NCBI GenBank assembly: GCA_002428885.1
Contig: DIYE01000374.1
Coordinates: 1,739 to 15,882 of the forward strand
Source of the DNA: Alphaproteobacteria bacterium UBA6062
GTDB lineage: Bacteria; Pseudomonadota; Alphaproteobacteria; Sneathiellales; Sneathiellaceae
DNA: 14,144 bases
Reading direction: 5' to 3'
Position numbers and translations under genes: made by a program. Of this stretch, positions 6,183 through 12,851 are shown piece after piece. The notes under the pieces were generated by a model, which had not been told where the DNA came from, ran no database searches, and saw only the letters and a program-made list of their open reading frames with translations. The number at the start of each line of letters is the position of its first letter. Positions within the stretch are counted from its first letter, which is position 1.

Positions 6183-7778
6183 TCAATTCATTTCTTTCCA
6201 GTGCTTTTCAGCATCTTGGCGAAGCCTGCTGCGCTGTATTTTCAGGCCGTTTGCACTTTCCGTCATTGGGAACCCATCAAGGCACATAATCGCCACAGGA
6301 ACCTTGTATCCCGCGAGAGAATTCTTGCAGTGGCCGATCATGGACGCCTCGTCAAACGCCGTCTCATCAGGCCCCGTTACAAAAGCGAACGCTCTAACAC
6401 CCTTCGCTGTCTCCACGCCAACGACTTGCGCCTGATGCACCTCTTCGAGTTCCTGAAGACAGGCTTCTATTTCCACCGGATCGGTCAGATACCCTCCCAG
6501 GCGAAGAACATCCCCCATGCGGCTCAGGAAAACAAAACCTCTATCGCCCTCCTGATATCCAAGATCTCCTGTTTTAACATAGCCGTCTTTGGTAATGGAT
6601 TTTTTGGTCGCATCCTCGTTCAAAAAATATTCTGACATCTGACTGATGGTCCGGATCTCGATTTCGCCGTTCTCTCCCCTGGGCAGGGTTTTTCCGGTCT
6701 CAGGATCCGTTATCCGTATCTTTGCCGTAGGAGACAACAACGTCCCGCCGGCCCGCTTACGCAGTTCTGCTGGTGCCATCGGATCCTGATAGGCCACCAG
6801 AGCCTGAACCTCGCTCATCCCCCAAAGTCCAAACAGACGAACGCCTCTGTTTTCTGCCTGTTCAACGATATTTTTCAACGCGGGATTAAAAGCCGCAAAT
6901 CCACCCCGCTTAAGACTTGGAAAAGGAATTTCCTCTTTTGAAGTTTCCAGGATCATAGAAAACATATCATCGGAACCGTTCATATCGGTTACCCGATGCT
7001 CCCGGATCAACCGGGTGGCTTCCTCCGGGTTAAAAACAGGGAGTGAATAGATAGTCGCCCCGGCCGCCAGTCCGGCAATCGCCTGGGTCAGTCCAAACGT
7101 TCCGCAAAGCGGTATGGCTTGAAGCATTCGGCAATCCCTATTGGCATATCCAAAATACTGAGCAACTTCAAAGGCATGTTGAACGGTGCTGCCATGGGAG
7201 TGTAGGACGAATTTCGGCTTTCCCGTTGTTCCGCTGGTGGTAAAAATAACGATGCCATCCTCTGGACTGATGGCATCTACATTCCTCTGTTGCCCTGCAG
7301 GAAGATCAGAGAACTGATAAATCTGCTTATCCTGGAGACAGTCCGGAATGTCGGTTTTACCCGCCTGTTCCGAATAAAGGACAACATTTCTCAATTCCGC
7401 AAGCCCGCCAGGCGGTACTTCAGACAGAATATCCAGAAATGGGATATTCTTGAAATCGGGCCATAGGATCAGGCATTTACACCCGGATCGCGAGACGATA
7501 TCCGCCATTTCAAAGGATTTGAATTTGGTATTAACGGATACGACAATGGCCCCGATGGAGGCACAGGCAAGAAAGGCCTCGATATAAGCGGTTATATTGG
7601 GAAGCCAGAGACCGACCCGATCTCCCTTCTCAATACCAATCCCCGAAAGACCATTTGCAAGTTTTGCGGAACGGCTGGCAAGATCGCTATAGGTAATAGG
7701 AACATCGCGATCAACGATTGCTGTTCTATTTGCAAATTTTTTTATCGTATAATCAATGAGTTGCGGTACTGTTTTCAT
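6183..7778 (-). CDS. Acyl-CoA synthetase (class I adenylate-forming enzyme)
   Basis: A 531-aa ANL-superfamily enzyme that activates a carboxylic acid as acyl-AMP and then forms the CoA thioester. Motifs in order: P-loop TTSGTTGKPK (180-189), GLWGMSE (317-323), TGDLG (403-407, the ribose-binding Asp), hinge and A8 motif SRMGDVLRLGGYLTDPVEIE (419-438), and A10 NGLKIQR with catalytic Lys513. The length is typical for medium-chain or aryl acyl-CoA ligases. The acid substrate cannot be read from sequence. The start is ATG 7778 with GGAG 8 nt upstream. A TTG at 7793 only extends the frame by five residues. It lies 64 bp downstream of the CinA-like gene on the same strand, possibly co-transcribed. 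No beta-oxidation genes are adjacent. Confidence 0.93.
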   Translation of the reverse strand: MKTVPQLIDYTIKKFANRTAIVDRDVPITYSDLASRSAKLANGLSGIGIEKGDRVGLWLPNITAYIEAFLACASIGAIVVSVNTKFKSFEMADIVSRSGCKCLILWPDFKNIPFLDILSEVPPGGLAELRNVVLYSEQAGKTDIPDCLQDKQIYQFSDLPAGQQRNVDAISPEDGIVIFTTSGTTGKPKFVLHSHGSTVQHAFEVAQYFGYANRDCRMLQAIPLCGTFGLTQAIAGLAAGATIYSLPVFNPEEATRLIREHRVTDMNGSDDMFSMILETSKEEIPFPSLKRGGFAAFNPALKNIVEQAENRGVRLFGLWGMSEVQALVAYQDPMAPAELRKRAGGTLLSPTAKIRITDPETGKTLPRGENGEIEIRTISQMSEYFLNEDATKKSITKDGYVKTGDLGYQEGDRGFVFLSRMGDVLRLGGYLTDPVEIEACLQELEEVHQAQVVGVETAKGVRAFAFVTGPDETAFDEASMIGHCKNSLAGYKVPVAIMCLDGFPMTESANGLKIQRSRLRQDAEKHWKEMN

Positions 7779-7823
7779 TATTGTTCTCCGCAATCAGAAA
7801 CAAGATCCAGGGTCAGGACCCCT

Positions 7824-7845
7824 TAAGGCTGTACTTTTAGCCTTA
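7824..7845. repeat. Stem-loop overlapping the stop of the cinA-like gene
   Basis: TAAGGCT (7824-7830) and AGCCTTA (7839-7845) form a perfect 7-bp stem with an 8-nt loop. The stop codon lies in the stem. No T-run follows on the minus strand, so it is at best an inefficient terminator or an mRNA-stabilising 3' hairpin between the cinA-like and acyl-CoA synthetase genes. Confidence 0.4.
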
Positions 7846-8616
7846 GCTTGTTTCTGTAATATCGCAATTAAACGGCACAAGTATCTCTTTTAAATCAGAA
7901 AAGGCACCTTCCAATTTATCCTGATAAATGGACCGAAGGACCAGATTTGTTCCCACATTGCCCTGTCGGAAATAGGGATAGGATCCCATGGAAACATCCG
8001 GGTATTTCTCCTGCAGAGCACCGAGTGCATTTGCAACTTTTCCTTCCGGAAGATTAGCGCTTAAAGAACGGCTCAACATTTTTCTGCCCCCCTGCAGAGC
8101 CGGAAGGATGCTGTCCATCATGGCTTGCATGATCTGCGGTACACCTGCCATAACGAAGACATTTCCGAGCCTGAAGCCCGGAGCTTTACTCACAGGATTA
8201 TCGACAAGCTCTGCCCCGTCCGGGATCCGGGCCATTCTCTTGCGGGCATCATTAAATTCTATTCCGCTGGTTTCGTAGTGCCGTGTCAGAATGGTCATGG
8301 CTTCCGGATGGAAATCAATACCAACCCCGAAGGCAGCCGCGATTGAATCTGCTGTAATGTCATCATGGGTGGGTCCGATACCGCCACTGGTAAAGACATA
8401 GTCATATTTACGGCGGCAGTGATTAACGGCATCGACGATTTCGGCTTCGATATCCGGGATGATCCGAACTTCATGGAGCTGGATACCAACGTCTCCCAGC
8501 CTGTTTGCCAGGTAGGAGACGTTTTTATCCTGGGTTCGACCCGACAGGATTTCATCCCCGATCACCAGCATGGCTGCTGTTACGATATCCCTGGAAGAGG
8601 AAACTGAATCCGGCAT
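7843..8616 (-). CDS. CinA N-terminal/MoaB-like molybdopterin-binding domain protein
   Basis: A 257-aa protein usually annotated competence/damage-inducible protein A. It has the MoaB/MogA-like fold with AAMLVIGDEILSGRTQD (14-30) and TSGGIGPTHDDIT (76-88), the signature shared with molybdopterin-binding proteins. PGF..GNVFVMAGVP (about 145-159) is also typical of CinA. It lacks the C-terminal PncC-type nicotinamide-nucleotide amidase domain of full-length CinA. It is thus the short version common in Alphaproteobacteria, in which related COG1058 domains have been linked to ADP-ribose/pyridine nucleotide hydrolysis. The true substrate is uncertain. It is divergent from sfsA with 107 bp between. 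The start is ATG 8616 with GGAAAAG about 6 nt upstream. Confidence 0.92.
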   Translation of the reverse strand: MPDSVSSSRDIVTAAMLVIGDEILSGRTQDKNVSYLANRLGDVGIQLHEVRIIPDIEAEIVDAVNHCRRKYDYVFTSGGIGPTHDDITADSIAAAFGVGIDFHPEAMTILTRHYETSGIEFNDARKRMARIPDGAELVDNPVSKAPGFRLGNVFVMAGVPQIMQAMMDSILPALQGGRKMLSRSLSANLPEGKVANALGALQEKYPDVSMGSYPYFRQGNVGTNLVLRSIYQDKLEGAFSDLKEILVPFNCDITETS

Positions 8617-8667
8617 TTGCGCTTTTCCATTCTCTTTCTTATTGTCGCAGGATCAATACACCCTGTT

Positions 8668-8696
8668 TTAACAAGATTAGGCTGTAAACATTTTAT
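8668..8696 (+). promoter_or_regulatory. Candidate promoter of sfsA
   Basis: TTAACA (8668-8673, five of six to consensus), 17-bp spacer, TTTTAT (8691-8696, four of six). The predicted start near 8703 leaves a leader of about 20 nt before the sfsA ATG. Confidence 0.6.
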
Positions 8697-8723
8697 GCGC
8701 AAGCGGCTGACCTGGATCCCATC

Positions 8724-9425
8724 ATGAACTTCCCCTCTCCCTTGATAAAAGGAACCCTGATCAAGCGGTACAAACGTTTCCTGTCTGATATAGAACTGGA
8801 AAACGGAGAAATAATCACGGCTCATTGTGCAAATTCGGGATCCATGATGGGTTTGAAAGATCCGGGTTCAGAAGTTTGGCTTTCCCCTTCAGATAATCCA
8901 AAGCGCAAACTTAAATACACATGGGAACTGGTGGATAGCGGCACATCTCTCGTTGGGATCAATACGGCACTTCCCAACAAGATTGTCACTGAAGCGATCA
9001 GAAACAACCGGATCGAAGCTCTAACAGGATATGAAACCATCCGTAACGAGGTAAAATACGGCGAAAAGTCCCGCATTGATATTCTGCTTTCGAGCGGCAA
9101 AAAACCGGAGTGTTATGTAGAAGTGAAAAGCGTCACACTGAGCCGACAGGATGGTATCGCTGAATTTCCCGATGCCGTCACCAGCCGCGGGACAAAACAC
9201 CTGAGAGAGCTTGCAAACATGGTTGAAAATGGCCACAGGGCCGCTATGTTCTACCTGGTTCAAAGGATGGATTGTGAACGCTTTACCCTTGCAGCGGATA
9301 TCGACCCTGCTTATCGGGAAGCCTTTGCAGACGCTCGTCAGCGAGGTGTTGAAGTTTATTGCTATGACTGCAATATATCATCCGAAGGCATTACAATCAG
9401 GCAATCCATCCCGATAGTAGAATAG
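8724..9425 (+). CDS. sfsA: SfsA family protein (sugar fermentation stimulation protein A homologue)
   Basis: A 233-aa SfsA, full family length. N-terminal OB-like part: LIKGTLIKRYKRFLSDIELE (7-26) and AHCANSGSM (33-41; AHCPNTG in most members). The C-terminal part resembles a PD-(D/E)xK nuclease core with RIDILL (Arg117, Asp119) and CYVEVKSVTL (Glu133, Lys135). E. coli SfsA binds DNA and affects maltose metabolism. The biochemical role of the family is still unclear. The ATG follows a poor Shine-Dalgarno (GGATC). A weak ATAGA/TCTAT hairpin with a T-rich tail (9422-9444) lies at its stop and may partly terminate before map. Confidence 0.95.
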   Translation: MNFPSPLIKGTLIKRYKRFLSDIELENGEIITAHCANSGSMMGLKDPGSEVWLSPSDNPKRKLKYTWELVDSGTSLVGINTALPNKIVTEAIRNNRIEALTGYETIRNEVKYGEKSRIDILLSSGKKPECYVEVKSVTLSRQDGIAEFPDAVTSRGTKHLRELANMVENGHRAAMFYLVQRMDCERFTLAADIDPAYREAFADARQRGVEVYCYDCNISSEGITIRQSIPIVE

Positions 9426-9448
9426 ATTTACCTCTATCTTTTTTATGA

Positions 9449-9477
9449 TTGAGTGTGATATAACGTTAAAATAATAT
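9449..9477 (+). promoter_or_regulatory. Candidate promoter of map-radC
   Basis: TTGAGT (9449-9454) and TAATAT (9472-9477) with a 17-bp spacer. Transcription would start near 9484, only about 8 nt before the map ATG, so the transcript would have an unusually short leader. Confidence 0.5.
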
Positions 9478-9491
9478 AGTGACCGAGACCT

Positions 9492-10316
9492 ATGAAGTAT
9501 ATCGACAGCAAAGAAGCACCCCAGCAGAATAACGGCGTGATCAAATTGCATGGCCCCGAAGGCTTTGAAGGCATGCGAAAAGCCGGTCAGCTCGCTGCAC
9601 AAACGCTGGATATGATAACAGAGCATGTTGTACCGGGTGTGACGACCGAAGAACTGAATACCTTGGCTCATAACTTCATTACAGAGCGCGGCGGTATATG
9701 CGCTCCCCTTGGCTATCGCGGTTTCACGAAGTCAATCTGCACATCCGTAAATCACGTTGTCTGCCATGGCATTCCGGGCGCTAAAAAACTAAACAATGGT
9801 GATATCGTCAATATTGATGTTACCGCTATTCTGGATGGCTGGCATGGCGACAGCAGCCGCATGTATGTTGCCGGAAAAGCCGGTGTCAAGGCAAGTCGGC
9901 TCATTGACACGACCTATGAATGCCTAATGCGGGCTATCGACGTTGTCAAACCCGGCGCAACAACCGGTGATATCGGCTATGCTATTCAATCCTATGCGGA
10001 AAGCAAACGCTGCTCTGTTGTTCGCGACTTTTGTGGGCATGGGCTGGGGCAGGTTTTTCACGATGTTCCTAATATCGTCCATTACGGTACTCCGGGAGAA
10101 GGTATTGAACTGAGGGCCGGTATGTTCTTCACCATTGAACCGATGATTAATCACGGTAAATGGCAGGTCAAGGTTCTCGATGATGGCTGGACGGCCGTTA
10201 CCAAGGACCGCTCCCTTTCCGCCCAGTTCGAACACTCTCTCGGTGTAACGGAAGACGGCTGTGAGATCTTCACCCTCTCTCCCAAAGGTTTGACCAAGCC
10301 TCCTTATGACCTCTGA
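9492..10316 (+). CDS. map: Type I methionine aminopeptidase
   Basis: A 274-aa cytosolic metalloprotease that removes the initiator Met from nascent proteins. All five metal ligands are present: Asp109 (NIDV), Asp120 (HGDSSRMY), His183 (CGHGLG), Glu216 (TIEPM) and Glu247 (QFEHS). Each is offset by exactly 12 residues from E. coli Met-AP (97, 108, 171, 204, 235), so the fold has no internal indels relative to it. His92 (CHGIP) corresponds to the substrate-contacting His79. The extra N-terminal 12 residues are not conserved. The 3' end overlaps radC by 11 bp, which implies one transcript. Confidence 0.98.
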   Translation: MKYIDSKEAPQQNNGVIKLHGPEGFEGMRKAGQLAAQTLDMITEHVVPGVTTEELNTLAHNFITERGGICAPLGYRGFTKSICTSVNHVVCHGIPGAKKLNNGDIVNIDVTAILDGWHGDSSRMYVAGKAGVKASRLIDTTYECLMRAIDVVKPGATTGDIGYAIQSYAESKRCSVVRDFCGHGLGQVFHDVPNIVHYGTPGEGIELRAGMFFTIEPMINHGKWQVKVLDDGWTAVTKDRSLSAQFEHSLGVTEDGCEIFTLSPKGLTKPPYDL

Positions 10317-11151
10317 TCCGGAAATAATCAAAGACGCAGCATCGACACCATCTGATATGTTCGCTGACCAGAGGGTTAGAGAAAGTCCGGCGAGTTTTAC
10401 TGATGCCAAAGGAGACATCATCAAGCCCGCAGACCTGCATTATGGCGTTGAGGAAAAAACGTCAGCCCCTCTTTCTGATAAAGATCTTGCCAAAGGTCAT
10501 AGGGGCAGAATGCGGGCTAAAGTCCTTGAGGCAGGCGCTCAAAGCCTAAGTGACAATGAAATACTGGAGATGTTGCTCTATGCCGCCTCTTCCAGAATAG
10601 ATACCAAACCGATTGTCAAAAGACTGATACACGAGTTTGGCTCCTTATCCGGCGTTTTGAGCGCATCCAGAGAGCAACTGATGAAAGTCAAGGGTGTCGC
10701 TGACGCATCCGTAGCCACCCTTAAAGTTGGCGAAGTCCTGGGAGAGAGACTGCTCAGATCGAAAGTTGAGAAAAAAAATGTCCTCAGCTCCTGGCAGGCG
10801 TTGCTCGAATACTGTCAGGGCGCTATGGGACGAAAGGAGGTCGAGCATTTCAGGATCCTCTTCCTCAATAACAAAAATCACCTTATTGCCGACGAAATCC
10901 AGCAATCGGGTACTGTCAATCATACAGCCGTCTATCCGCGGGAAGTGGTAAAACGAGCCCTGGAGATCGGCGCGACCTCCCTGATCCTTGTTCACAATCA
11001 TCCCTCCGGGGACACAACGCCCTCCAAGGCGGATATCAGTATGACACAGGAAATCATGTCGGCGGCGGCAGCCCTGAATATCCGCATCCATGATCATCTG
11101 ATCGTCAGCGCCACAGAAAATACCAGCCTTAAATCCCTCGGCTTAATGTAA
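10306..11151 (+). CDS. radC: RadC family JAMM/MPN-domain protein
   Basis: A 281-aa RadC. An N-terminal tail of about 60 residues is non-conserved and probably disordered. It is followed by the family start GHRGRMRAKVLEAGAQSLSD (64-83), a helix-hairpin-helix-like segment LMKVKGVADASVATLKVGEV (125-144), and the C-terminal JAMM domain: FRILFLNNKNHLI, SGTVNHTAVYPREVVKRAL, and the zinc motif His230-x-His232-Pro-Ser-Gly...Ser240-xx-Asp243. RadC was once linked to DNA repair, but that phenotype was traced to another gene, so its function remains open. The ATG at 10306 lies inside map. A later start near Met69 would still keep the domain but would lose the GHRGR motif. Confidence 0.95.
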   Translation: MTSDPEIIKDAASTPSDMFADQRVRESPASFTDAKGDIIKPADLHYGVEEKTSAPLSDKDLAKGHRGRMRAKVLEAGAQSLSDNEILEMLLYAASSRIDTKPIVKRLIHEFGSLSGVLSASREQLMKVKGVADASVATLKVGEVLGERLLRSKVEKKNVLSSWQALLEYCQGAMGRKEVEHFRILFLNNKNHLIADEIQQSGTVNHTAVYPREVVKRALEIGATSLILVHNHPSGDTTPSKADISMTQEIMSAAAALNIRIHDHLIVSATENTSLKSLGLM

Positions 11152-11212
11152 GCGCTCTCCGAGCATTATAAATTTCTTAATAAATCAAAGATATTCCTCA
11201 ATCCCTATAAAA

Positions 11213-11227
11213 GTAACGGAACGTTAC
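11213..11227. promoter_or_regulatory. 15-bp palindrome, putative operator of the XRE regulator
   Basis: GTAACG-GAA-CGTTAC is a perfect inverted repeat with 6-bp arms. It lies 61 bp upstream of the XRE start and directly after TATAAA (11206-11211), a possible -10 without a good -35. The palindrome would cover the start of transcription. Autorepression by the downstream XRE protein is inference. Confidence 0.45.
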
Positions 11228-11288
11228 GATAAATAAATCTGCGGGACATTCTCGCAAACAGGGCAATTTGGGAAGATATCTGGGACGA

Positions 11289-11714
11289 ATGATTAATTTT
11301 CGGAATGATAATACGGACGGTGCCCCTGATCGTATCGACATTTATGTCGGCAAAAAACTCAGGATGAGAAGAACACTCCTGGGAATGAGCCAAACGGATT
11401 TGGGCCAGGCCCTGGGCTTGACTTTTCAGCAAATCCAGAAATATGAGCAAGGCAGCAACCGGATTGGCTCAAGCCGTCTTTATGATCTGGCCAAAGTTCT
11501 GGACGTACCGGTCACATATTTCTTTGAGGAGCTGGAAGAAGCCATGGTGGCCAACGGTATTACCAGCGAAGGTCCGGATCTTCGCAAGGACCCGGCGGCA
11601 AAGCGCGAAACCCTCGAACTCGTCCGTTCTTTCTCAAGAATTGACGATCAGTCTGTCCGGAATTCTATTCTGACAATGATTGATACCTTGTCCGATCTGG
11701 ATGAGACAGACTAA
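11289..11714 (+). CDS. XRE-family helix-turn-helix regulator
   Basis: A 141-aa protein. The HTH_3 domain spans about 20-78: VGKKLRMRRTLLGMSQTDLG, then QALGLTFQQIQKYEQGSNRI, then VLDVPVTYFFEEL. This matches the small alphaproteobacterial regulators of the PraR/PhrR type. The C-terminal segment ETLELVRSFSRIDDQSVRNS is also typical of that group and may mediate dimerisation. The start is ATG 11289. A TTG at 11268 in the same frame would add seven residues with no family support. A palindrome upstream suggests self-regulation. It is convergent with the AraC gene (21 bp between stops), and no hairpin terminator is visible between them. Confidence 0.9.
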   Translation: MINFRNDNTDGAPDRIDIYVGKKLRMRRTLLGMSQTDLGQALGLTFQQIQKYEQGSNRIGSSRLYDLAKVLDVPVTYFFEELEEAMVANGITSEGPDLRKDPAAKRETLELVRSFSRIDDQSVRNSILTMIDTLSDLDETD

Positions 11715-11735
11715 ACAGGAAACTGAGAACCCTTT

Positions 11736-12686
11736 CTATCTGCTATGTAGCCTCCGGAACTCGCGAGGTGTCATATCATATCTGTCCTTGAAATTCCGTA
11801 TAAGGCGTTGCGGATTTTCGATCCCCCATCTAAAGGCAATATCACCGATTGTCTGGTTTAAATAACGGTGATCCTTAAGATCTGCTGCTACCTTGCTTAT
11901 TCTCATGTCCCGAATAGTTGCAGAAATTGATCTTTTATCATTCTGATAAATTTCCGACAGGCGGCGCACTGACATTCCCATTGCCCTGGCCAGAGCTTCC
12001 CGGTCAAAATCCGGCTTGTGGAGATTGGCGTGAATAATCGCGTCAGCTCGAAGAATAATCTGCTGCTCAGGCCTGGAGAGTTCGTACTTCGTCTCCTGAA
12101 GTGAAGCCAAGCCTGTAACGAATAAATCGATAATTGAGTCCTGAATGCATTGTTGAACAGTATCACTGGATTGATCAATTGTACTGACAAGTCTCAGAAC
12201 ACTGTCATTAATAACGCTGCCAAGTGCACTTTTCCCGGAAACACGGATACCGGTGAGCAAATCTGCTGTCGGCAGGCGATGTATAAGCTCATCTCTGGGT
12301 ATTTGCACAACCAACTGCCGGAAACTGTCAGGCAGATCAATGCTGTAACGATCGGTGCTGCTATAAAGTGTAAAATCACCGGGCTTAAGATGAGCCTGGC
12401 GACCGCACTGGCTGATGACCCCATCACGGGCCAATTGCAGGCTGACCAGAAAACTCTCTTCGCTGGAACGGGAGATATCGCGCTTTCGGCGTTGCACCAA
12501 CTGTTGATCACCCGAAACAAAGGAGGTCGAAAGACGAGACAATCGATTCAGCAGGATCTCACCGCTAAACCCTTCCGAATGCTCGGACCGGCAATCCAGC
12601 ATGACATAGGTTTCGCAAACAGCTTCACGCCAAAATGCAAATCTATCCTTCCGGCTAACGCTGTTGGTACTTAGCAATAACGTCAT
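11736..12686 (-). CDS. AraC-family regulator with AraC_binding_2 domain (NitR/FeaR-like)
   Basis: A 316-aa regulator. The N-terminal effector domain begins with the FAFWREAVCETYV pattern (16-28) and continues to about residue 180, with HLKPGDFTLYSSTDRYSIDL typical of the cupin-like AraC_binding_2 fold. The C-terminal AraC HTH covers about 214-312, with FDREALARAMGMSVRRLSEI for the first helix-turn-helix and IGDIAFRWGIENPQRLIRNF for the second. The longest frame starts at 12794, only a few bases from the divergent nitrilase frame. I prefer the ATG at 12686, because GGAGG lies 12 nt upstream and 316 aa is the family length. A GTG three codons earlier (12695) is an alternative. NitR proteins of this class activate nitrilase genes, which fits the neighbour. 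The effector (a nitrile or its acid/amide) is inferred only from context. Confidence 0.9.
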   Translation of the reverse strand: MTLLLSTNSVSRKDRFAFWREAVCETYVMLDCRSEHSEGFSGEILLNRLSRLSTSFVSGDQQLVQRRKRDISRSSEESFLVSLQLARDGVISQCGRQAHLKPGDFTLYSSTDRYSIDLPDSFRQLVVQIPRDELIHRLPTADLLTGIRVSGKSALGSVINDSVLRLVSTIDQSSDTVQQCIQDSIIDLFVTGLASLQETKYELSRPEQQIILRADAIIHANLHKPDFDREALARAMGMSVRRLSEIYQNDKRSISATIRDMRISKVAADLKDHRYLNQTIGDIAFRWGIENPQRLIRNFKDRYDMTPREFRRLHSR

Positions 12687-12851
12687 CAGTGCCACGAACC
12701 TCCTCAGATAGTTTAACACAAATCGCCTGTTCCAAGAAAACTTTCGGCATTCCCGCCTAATATCGACATTTTTTCCGCCTGGAACAGAAATCATAAAATG
12801 AACCGGATGTTATCCTTTGCGTCAAAATGCAAACCTCGGGAGGAGAACATC
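12687..12851. promoter_or_regulatory. Divergent control region of the AraC regulator and nitrilase
   Basis: A 165-bp gap. TAAAAT (12794-12799) is a good -10 for the nitrilase. The -35 position (TTTTCC, 12771-12776, 17-bp spacer) is poor, as expected for an activator-dependent promoter. Three CGCCT elements start at 12724, 12754 and 12776 (30 and 22 bp apart, near whole helical turns). The last abuts the -35. Two of them sit in related blocks, TCGGCATTCCCGCCT (12744-12758) and TCGACATT...CCGCCT (12763-12780). CTGTTCCA (12727-12734) and TGGAACAG (12780-12787) form a perfect 8-bp inverted repeat spanning these blocks. The left arm overlaps a possible minus-strand -35 (TTGGAA) for the regulator gene. 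Confidence 0.5.

Noticed and set aside
6153..6635. Plus-strand 160-codon frame opposite the acyl-CoA synthetase gene
   Set aside because: It is antisense to the conserved C-terminal domain of the synthetase (A8 and A10 motifs), with no recognisable domain of its own.
9924..10424. Minus-strand 166-codon frame across the map-radC junction
   Set aside because: It is antisense to the metal-binding core of methionine aminopeptidase; no family features.
12150..12674. Plus-strand 174-codon frame opposite the AraC-family gene
   Set aside because: It is antisense to the effector domain of a clear AraC regulator, with no domain or ribosome-binding site that supports it.
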